Assembly: GCA_022496185.1 (NCBI GenBank)
Contig: WTXG01000025.1
Coordinates: 124,001 to 188,000 of the forward strand
DNA: 64,000 bases
Source of the DNA: Multifurca ochricompacta
Taxonomy: Eukaryota; Basidiomycota; Agaricomycetes; Russulales; Russulaceae
Direction of reading: 5' to 3'
Part shown: positions 56,422 to 64,000 of the stretch, piece after piece
How the letters are laid out: every line of letters begins with the position of its first letter
Position numbering within the stretch: the stretch's first letter is position 1
Translations under genes and position numbers: made by a program
Notes under the pieces: model-generated
The model's database searches: none
Told to the model about the DNA's origin: nothing
What the model saw: the letters and a program-made list of their open reading frames with translations, nothing else

Positions 56422-58825
56422 ATGCGTTTCAATGGCTTCTTTTCCTTTCCCCTTTCTTTGGCTGCCCTTGTCTCTGCTCAATATACCGTTTACCTACCCA
56501 AAAACCAGGTGATTTTTGGGGGTTCTGCTCTAAATTCAGTACCAGTACAACTACAGGCGCCGCTGCCAATTATACCGGAGCAGCCGCATATGATCCAACC
56601 GTTCTGAATGCTCCTGCTGTTCCCAACCCTCCCATCTCCACCCAGATCCCCATACCACTCTCAAGTAGTGGAGGTATACCAAATCTTTCCATCCCTCAAT
56701 CTGGTGCCTTCTTTGGATTTTCGATAGAGATGTCCGTTTCGAATCAAGTCTGTAAGTCATCATCCCATTTCTTTTCTAGATTACCTTGACAAAGCCATCC
56801 CAGTGGGGAAGAATAGGTAGGCCAATTCTTCACGTGCTCTCGCACCGACTGTTCTCACGTCATGTCAACGCGTGCATCAGCTCGTTTATACAAGTCCCGT
56901 TCTTAAATCTTATGGCAAATATTGTCCAACGGGCAGGATGGGTTCAGGTCCGTGTTGGTGGCAATTCTCAAGAGAACGCAGAGCTCGTTTCCAGTCTTCC
57001 AAATGGCACCATGCTTGCCAAGATACCAATCATACTTCTGGCCCGACAAGTACACCACCGTTAGCATACACAACCGACCTGCTATACATGATGGCAAACA
57101 TATCTAAACTCACAAACGCTCATGGTTCCTTGGTTTGTTTCCCATCTGGCATTCTACCTCCCCTGACATATTCCCAAGGTGTCCCCTTCTTCAATACAAC
57201 GCCTTTCTCTCTCGGCATTGTCGAAAATGGTCAGCAAATCCTCGGCGACCATCTCATTGGTTTCCAAGCCGGAAATGAGCCAGATCTCTACGTCGCTCAT
57301 GGTCACAGGCCATCGGTAAGGTCTTTTTGCATATCCAAGTCGGAAGCAACAGTGTTGACGAGTCGTGCGTTAGACATACGGGCAATTTGACTACCTTGGA
57401 GAGATTGGCAACCTGGTACAACAAATTGCCAACGATTCTCTCATCCCGAAAAAAGATAATTTGCTCATCGTACCTAGCGTTCAAACGTTATGGAGCCCAG
57501 AAAGCGTATGGAATACGGGTATTGTACAGACTTACTCGAATAACATTTTTGCCCTCGCCGTCGAACGGTACGTGGGAACAGCGTATCAACTTTTAGGGCT
57601 CTTAATTCATGTCTTTAGATATCCGGATGACAATTGCGCCGCCGTATTCCCTTCCCTTGGGCAAACCCCCCAAAACCCGCAGGATATATTCATCAACTAT
57701 TTACAGCACAACGCATCTACGAACCTCGTTACTAATTACCTTAACTCGACCGCCTTTGCAGTCCAGAACAACAAGCCATTTATCATGTTTGAGACTAATT
57801 CTGCGTCATGCTCCGGTTTTCCGGGAATATCCAATTCATTTGGTGCAGCCCTCTGGGCCCTTGATTGGGCGTTTACTATGGCGTATAGCAACTTTACGGC
57901 CGCGCTATACCATGTTGGTGGGCAGGACGCATACTACAATCCCTTCACCCCACCACCGACCAACCAGTCCACTTTTCATCAATGGACGGTCGGGCCGGTC
58001 TATTACTCTGCCCTTGTCATGGCCGAGGCGTTTGGACCAAGCAACGCGTCTCAGATCGTTGATCTCACAGGATCGAACATCTACACACCCATTTATGCTA
58101 TATACGAGAATGGTGCACCAACAAAAGTGGCGTTGTTTAATTTTGTGACAGATCCGTCCGGTGCATCAACCTACACTGCTACCATCTCCATTGGCGGCGG
58201 CAGCACAGGACAGGCAAATGCAACACCTTCGCAAGTGCAAGTCAAGTAAGGATTTTTCAAGCATTACCTCCGAGATCCCCCCCCCAATGATTTCCCTTCC
58301 TACTCTATAGGTACTTGTTGGCCGACTCTGTATCAGCAAAAGGCAACTTTACCTGGGCAGGACAGGTAAGCACATTGCCATACCTATTTACCGCAATATC
58401 CTCACGATGTATAACCCGGGCATTTCCCACAGACATTTGGCAACAACTTTGAGTCTGATGGCCGCCTTCAAGGCAATCAAAATGTGACAACAGTGCATTG
58501 CGACCAGACTGCGAATACATGTTCTATCCCAGTGCCCGCGCCAGGTTTCGCGCTCGTCTTCCTCACCAGCGCCGCCCTCAGCGCCATCTCTCCATCATCG
58601 ACGGCCACATACCCGACGACTGCACTGACCCGTACAGGAAACACGATTTACATTGACCCGTCCTTACTTGCGACTTCGAACGGGCACTCCGGCATGGAAA
58701 ACGTTCGTGGTGCGACGAGCCCCGGTAGTAGCTCCGCCGCACGTATATTGCGCGATGCTGTACCCAGCGCGCTCTCTTTGCTCTCTGCAGTGCTGGGAGC
58801 GGCCGTAGTTGCCCTGAGGTGGTGA
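56422..58825 (+). CDS. Secreted GPI-anchored GH79 enzyme (beta-glucuronidase type)
   Basis: GH79 members cleave glucuronides, for example on arabinogalactan proteins. MRFNGFFSFPLSLAALVSAQ is a signal peptide. Exons resolved: to 56751, 56804-56816 (13 nt), 56881 onward, then others, with 58311-58365 and 58433-58825 last. Seen: SIPQSGAFFGFSIEMSVSNQ, LNLMANIVQRAGWVQVRVGG, FQAGNEPDLY (acid/base Glu region), MFETNSASCSGFPGISNSFG (nucleophile Glu), AALYHVGGQDAYYNPFTPPP, VALFNFVTDPSG. The beta domain follows, then a Ser/Thr-rich tail and a hydrophobic C terminus (LSLLSAVLGAAVVALRW) typical of GPI signals. Apparent lost bases: near 56530, near 57025 (AAG for AAGG) and near 57122 (CAT-GG for CATTGG). 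Conserved sequence resumes each time, so errors are likelier than a pseudogene. Confidence 0.87.
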
Positions 58826-59086
58826 TGATATATGTAAACCCCATGATGTGATCACATAGACGTTGTACGTACTGTTTTGTTTGCTAGGACTTTTTTTACG
58901 AACGTAGTATAAGTGGATGTGATGATGCCAGACTAGTGAGGTATTTGAATACCAGCACTTGCTGTTCATAATATGTATATACATTTTTTATATATGTTCC
59001 TAATGTGGTAACATGTTGTAAATCTACACACAAGCCGTAATCCCGAGGGTCAGACGAGGTGATGGGGGTGGTATAAACCAAGTTGA

Positions 59087-61935
59087 CTAATCATGATTGT
59101 TCAGGGAGAGGAGGGATCCTTCCTCCTTTCCTTCGTCCTTACTACTAATGGAGGCTTTTTCCCCATCGCCTTCTCCAATTCCAATGATAGTTGGTGTGAC
59201 GCCATCCTGGAAATTCGCATGGGGTCCATGGTAATGCCGACGGCCACTGCGAAAGAGAAAGTTGAAAGTCAAGTCAGCGATAGTCCTAGGCACACTTGCA
59301 TGACAGTAAGATAAGCTTACTCTATGAAGTACCAGATCCTAAGACGAAAGAAAAGACAACTCAGCAGAAGCACAGGAGGGTAAAAAAGGTGTGTGTGTAG
59401 GTTTTTTCACGTACATGGCCAAGAGGACGACGCCACCTGTGATTACTGACGCGTAGTTCATCGTGTCCTTCGTCACGGGCAGATACGTCGGGAGCGAGAA
59501 AATTACCGACACGAACAAGGTCCACACAATACAGTTGATATTCACCGCCCATCCGAGCAAGCCATCCCCCATGTAGAACGGTCCAGGTTTGAACTGTACC
59601 TCCGGGTGATGCTGGTAGATGCGGCGGAGGGCAATAGGTATGATGTACGAGATGTCGAGAGCCATGGCGGTCAGTGAAAAGATTGCGCTTGCTGCGACGG
59701 GAGAAGCAAAGTCGAGTAGACCGGGGAGGATACTGAAGATCGTTGAGAGCCAAATAGCGCGCAAAGGAGTATGGGTCAACTTGGAAACATAGCCGAAGTA
59801 ACCCCTGTCAGGAAAACCTAATATATGAAGTATGTTTAATGGGGTGGGAGTAGGCACGAGAGGAGGTGAAGGACGTGCCGTGGTCACGGCTGAAGGCATA
59901 AACAGTCCGCGAGCAGGCTTGAAGAGCCGTTTGACATACGAAAAAGGCTGTGAGACAAACAAATGTCTGTAGAGAATAAGGTCACGTCTGATACGAATAC
60001 TTGTTACCTACCCATAGGAACAGCGCCCCCGTCTTGCCCATGCGCAGGGCCATGATCTGATAGAAACGTCAATGTGCTATGGAAGACATAGAAGAGACTC
60101 GTCTCATGCCTGAAGGAAAGCTGACCCAGAGGGACCCGGGAGGTTCTCCCTGAATACAATACCATCAGCGATATGCGGGGGACAGTCGGTTTAACGCACA
60201 AAGGACCAGAACACAGAATAAGCACAATATTAAGTAACCATCCAAGGAGTCCGGTCCCGATCACTAAAATGCAAACTTGAGTACCAAGGAGGGAGGGGGG
60301 GGGGGCAATTTCTTTTCAAATTACCCACCCGCGATGAATATTGCAGCCGGCGCTGGAACCAACACCATCAGAAAAGGATAGAGTAGTAAAAGGTCAACTG
60401 ATCTATACCTGCATAGGCAGCACGCTTGACTTCCTCACTACAAAAAAAAGAAAATCAAGGTGATTCAAGCCCAAGGACCGCATTTGCGTACGAGATATGT
60501 GCTGTGGCATCATAGTCCTAGTCACTATCTTAGAGGAGATTCAGAACTCAAGGACTGGACATGTGGAACATACTGTCATCTGTGGAGGACGCATAATCAG
60601 CTTACACACGAATCTGAAAAGGAGGATTTTCCCAAACCGTCCACTGCACGCTCAGCAACCCGAATAAGAACGCCAACCCGCTATTCCATCCGTTCGTCTG
60701 GTTGACAACACCTTCCGAGCCGAATACATAACTCGCGGAATGCATCTCATGACGCTCTGTGGTCGCTAGCAAGACGATGACGATAACTGCAGAGAGCACA
60801 TTCAGGAAAAACAGGGCGCGGCGGTGGGGTGGCTGTGACGCACTAACAGAGGTGCCTAGGTTGATGAATACGAAACCCTTCGTAAAATTAGCGAGATGGC
60901 GCGTTGCAAGGCAGTTCTATGCAAGATGAGAAGAACCATTAAAAACATATCACGCGGGGCAGGTTCACACAAGCGGAGATGTCCGAACATACCAATATGC
61001 CATGAAAGAGCAATAATCCAACGAAGAGGCCGACTACCTTGCCGGAAGTGACCTCATAATTGCCATCCTTGGCAACGACGACAGCAGCCCAAATCATGGT
61101 CGAAAGTCCGAATTCGGTTGAGGAAAGCCCAGCAACTTGGCCGAGAATGTTGAGCCAACCGACGACCCAACCGACCTGAAATGGCATGAGGCAACGAGAA
61201 TGATTGTAGATTGAAAGTATTCACAATTGGCCTGTGTCTCTTGGGGACGAGCCGCGCGGACGCAGTGTAGCTGTGACAGGCGCCTTGTAGGTGAAAAGCG
61301 ATATGAAGAAGAGTTGGAGAGACACGTACAGACCACCACAAGTGGGGAATGCGCTGACGATTTCAGCAATGGATGACCCTGTGTAATAAGGTATTGATTT
61401 GAATAGGACAGAGCAAGGAAAGGGAGCGAATTGCCTAAAGTAAAACACATGGTCGCTCCGAGAATCCAACACCATGTCACCTATAGGGAAAGGTTCTGAT
61501 AAGGTCACAGCCACAGAAGAAGGATGGTTGATCATACTGAGGAAGGTCCCCCCAGGAGGAGCGGCGTATTAAATGTGGTCGCGACAGATGAGCACAGGCC
61601 CTATGTAGTCCATGATGCGCGATATGAGTATGAGGCTTAGCAGGGTGAGGAGAAGAGTACGGACCATGATGCTGAACGCAAAGCTGATCTTTGAAATATG
61701 ATGTCAGTTAGCAGTTAGCACGTCCAGTAGAAAGCATGGAAAAATAAAGAAAAAAGGAAATGAAAATGAAATGAAAATGAAATAAAAATAAAAATAAAAA
61801 GGTGGGATATTGCTAGCTACTCACCGTCGCGAGATTGCTAAACTCACGCTTGAAAGAAGGAACATAACCTAAAGACTCGAGTTTCTGGTCATCGTCGTCA
61901 TGAAAGCCAGGTGAACCAGACTCGTGATCAGGCAT
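59087..61935 (-). CDS. Amino-acid/GABA permease, APC superfamily
   Basis: A 12-helix transporter of the fungal UGA4/GABA permease type. First exons on minus: 61935-61825, 61688-61665 (24 nt), one ending near 61538; about a dozen more follow to the stop at 59087. Blocks: a polar N terminus (MPDHESGSPGFHDDDDQKLE, LGYVPSFKREFSNLA), FAFSIMGLCSSVATTFNTPL, LLLGGPSSVTWCWILGATM, SSIAEIVSAFPTCGGLYTAS (the signature after helix 2), GWVVGWLNILGQVAGLSSTE, GLFVGLLLFHGIL, DATAHISEEV-like region near 60500, YAFSRDHGFPDRGYFGYVSK, TPLRAIWLSTIFSILPGLLD, ISYIIPIALRRIYQHHPEVQ, PGPFYMGDGLLGWAVN. Two introns begin with GC (GCAATT, GCACGT). Substrate cannot be told; polyamines or GABA are typical. Confidence 0.88.
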
Positions 61936-62363
61936 GGTGAAGGTATGAGGGAAGAAAGGAGGGGCGTCGAAGCATTGAACTAATTTATTCAGAAGCCAGG
62001 GACCATATGGGCGACTAATCGTTATCGATCAAGATATGAGAATGAGAATGAAACAATTGATAAGTGGGAGGGGAGGGCGCTATGGTTAATGCTGTGCATC
62101 ATTGAGCTATTATTAGTTGACCAGGTTTTTTTAAGGGTGGAAGATGGGATATAGAATGGGAATGGGGGTGGAGGTGGGAGTGGGAGTGGGAATGGGAGTG
62201 AGAGTGGGAATAGAGTGATTTCTTGAAAGTGGGATCTTTGAAACAACGACATTGATATGACTTGTTTCAACATATGACCACGACCACGACCACATGGCAC
62301 ACAGTACATAGGTACACATGAGCACATGGTCTTGTATACGCACACCCTGAATTTAATGTTAAT
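61936..62363. other. Intergenic region upstream of permease and tRNA
   Basis: It contains GGGAATG/GGGAGTG purine-rich repeats (62155-62212) on the plus strand. They lie upstream of the permease start (minus) and the tRNA (plus). Confidence 0.5.
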
Positions 62364-62451
62364 GCCCGCCTAGCTCAATCGGATAGAGCGTCAGACTCTT
62401 AGCTAAAGGCAGGCAATCTGAAGGCTGCGAGTTCGACCCTCGCGGTGGGCT
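62364..62451 (+). tRNA. tRNA-Lys(CUU) with a 14-nt intron
   Basis: Acceptor arm GCCCGCC pairs with GGTGGGC (one G-T). The D arm is TAGCTCAATCGGATAGAGC. Anticodon stem TCAGA/TCTGA encloses loop CT-CTT-AA with anticodon CTT at 62398-62400. A 14-nt intron (62402-62415) sits after position 37, the canonical place. The T arm GCGAG-TTCGACC-CTCGC follows, then discriminator T, as in yeast tRNA-Lys(CUU). A pol III terminator follows. Confidence 0.95.
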
Positions 62452-62454
62452 AGT

Positions 62455-62470
62455 GGTTTTTTCTTTTTAA
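62455..62470 (+). terminator. RNA polymerase III terminator of tRNA-Lys
   Basis: TTTTTTCTTTTT immediately after the tRNA; runs of four or more T on the coding strand stop RNA polymerase III. Confidence 0.85.
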
Positions 62471-63582
62471 CTGGCCTGTCTCAAAGCAATTGAAAATTTG
62501 CTGGAAGAGGCAGTTCTTAAGTTTGTGGGTAGCGACGGTTTCAGCTACTCAGTAAGGGGCTCCGTTGGTTCCCATGGACCTTCGAGCATTGGACGAGTAC
62601 AACAAAATCACACAATCAGCACTGGTTCAGACAAAAATATTGAGGGATTGGCTTGCGAGACAAAATTGACTTTACAAACTGTGATGTTTCATTTGTGTGA
62701 ATTCGATTCAATCCAAGGCGTAAGGGATGGCTCGCACCTAGTTCAAAAGAGTGGAGCGGACACAAAACGCGTATTTTGAATGCAAGGCAGGGCAAGTCAG
62801 TCAGTGCATATTCGTGGTGCGTGTGCTTTGAATGGTGCTTTGCCCTCTGTTGACAACAACCTCACCCCAACCCCCGTATGGTAGGCATCAGTGAAGGTGA
62901 GCCGTCCGAGGCGACTTGCTACATGAAGCTTCACTTCACCATTGCCCATCCGAGTTTCAAGGTTTTTGCATGCACTAGGGTGAGAAGCGAGTCCAGTGTG
63001 CCATACTATAGATAGTCTTACGTGATGTATTTTGTTTTATTTGTGACGCACCGCACCGTGTGGCCTACAACAACGGGCCGGTCATTGTTCCACAGCCGTA
63101 GCCTTTTTGTTCGCGTTCGCGAAAAAACAAACAATACAGAAATGCAGACAACGCTGCCATCTGTCGTTCTTGAAACAATGACTATGAACAAGGGAAGAAC
63201 TTCTTTTCTCTTTTTTTATTTTTACTTGTCACGTTTCCAAGGCGAAGGTCGTCTGACACGCATTGGGTACTTAAGCAAGGCTGCAGGGCTCATGGTCACC
63301 ACACCTTTCCACGGCGTCACACCAAGCCCAACTCAGTTTCTCTCAGCCCCACTGCGTGGAGCTACTTTTTCTCTTTTCTGAGGAGGTTTTGAGCAGGATC
63401 TCCTTTTCACGCCTTTTTCCCCCTCCCATCAAGTCTTCTTCCTGCGGCCCCATCAACCTGGTGTTGATTTTTCTTAGGGTTACGAACCGGATCTCCCCCC
63501 CCCCCCTGCACACACGGACCTTACTCTGCCACATAACTGCACTTACACCTGCAAACTCTAGCAACTTTCATATCAGTTCATC
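62471..63582. other. 1.1-kb region without a supported gene
   Basis: A plus-strand frame at 62498-62779 has no ATG start and no family resemblance. The end near 63490-63510 has a C11 run and CT-rich promoter-like sequence before the next gene. Confidence 0.5.
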
Positions 63583-64000
63583 ATGCTTCCTCCTCGCGCA
63601 TGTACGTCATTCCATTTTCACCTTAAACATCGCAAGTCAACCCACTTTGCTCGCTAGATGTGTTCATTGGCCTGAACGGAGTTCGCGTTCTCTCCATCAT
63701 TGCTTGCTTGCTTGTCTTCTCAAGCAGCATCGTGACCATGGTTCACGACGTTGAGGCTGTCAACAATTTTGTTGCGGCTGGAAGAACCAACTCGACGAGC
63801 GCTGACGGTCTGCTGAATTGTGACTACATCGCGTGTGTTTCTACCACCGTTTTTACGTTTCACGCGTGAGAGACTTAACCCCCTTCCAGCGACAGCACCG
63901 TCCCTAATCAACCCGCTGGCGCGTTCTGGGCCGTTCTCAATCGGCTTCTTATCATCTTTCAAGTCATCGTGCTCATCCTCTCCGAGATCGGGTGGCCTCT
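63583..64000 (+). CDS. 5' part of a basidiomycete multi-pass membrane protein (runs off window)
   Basis: Exons 63583-63601 (19 nt, MLPPRA), 63658-63832 and 63890 to the edge; phases agree. Hydrophobic segments: VRVLSIIACLLVFSSSIVTM, and FWAVLNRLLIIFQVIVLILS followed by EIGWPL. Between them is a polar loop with HDVEAVNNFVAAG, a possible glycosylation site NST, and DSTVPNQPAGAFW. The pattern matches a conserved, functionally uncharacterised basidiomycete membrane family (probably DUF7598, from memory). The ATG at 63583 is favoured because its short first exon splices in frame (YVFIGLNGVR). Confidence 0.75.

Noticed and set aside
62498..62779. 93-codon plus-strand frame after the tRNA
   Set aside because: Starts with TTG, has no ATG near its beginning, no family resemblance and no splice partners.

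Overview
The window is nuclear DNA of a filamentous basidiomycete, most likely an Agaricomycete. Genes are packed on both strands and carry many short introns (mostly 50-70 nt, GTNNGT...YAG). Several products are typical of mushroom-forming fungi: a DUF6533-type membrane protein, a GPI-anchored GH79 enzyme, a YtcJ-like amidohydrolase, a Zn2Cys6 regulator with a fungal-specific domain, and a membrane protein at the right edge. I could support 25 protein-coding genes and one intron-containing tRNA-Lys. Most are housekeeping genes.

Layout, left to right. 0-5 kb: the 3' end of a Gln-rich Def1/CUE-type protein, then an HMCES/SRAP DNA-protein crosslink gene divergent from a membrane protein. 5-16 kb: a BCS1-like AAA ATPase, an amidohydrolase, choline-phosphate cytidylyltransferase, and a gene-free, CpG-poor stretch. 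16-27 kb: a histone-fold TAF8-like protein, eIF5A, a two-LIM protein, a phosphopantothenoylcysteine decarboxylase and the Zn2Cys6 factor. 28-35 kb: the DUF6533 gene, then PIH1 and DAHP synthase with only 98 bp between their start codons. 34.5-46 kb: APC1, COG7 and an old yellow enzyme. 46-56 kb: an Hrp1-like two-RRM protein, a VHS/GAT (LSB5-like) protein, kinetochore Nnf1 and a GH3 enzyme. 56-64 kb: the GH79 enzyme, an amino-acid permease, tRNA-Lys(CUU) and the start of another membrane protein.

The genes do not form a pathway or an accessory cluster. I see no convincing intact transposon, CRISPR-like array, secondary-metabolite cluster or new system. The stronger observations concern gene structure. 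One is a probable 4-nt exon in DAHP synthase, with other tiny exons in the LIM, BCS1, GH79 and eIF5A genes. Another is an unusual number of GC-AG introns. The third is a repeated pattern of single-base losses, often at homopolymers, that break the frames of clearly essential genes (eIF5A, PCT1, APC1, COG7). These breaks look like residual assembly errors and not gene death. Genes of similar conservation nearby (HMCES, DAHP synthase, OYE, Hrp1-like, LSB5-like) read through cleanly.
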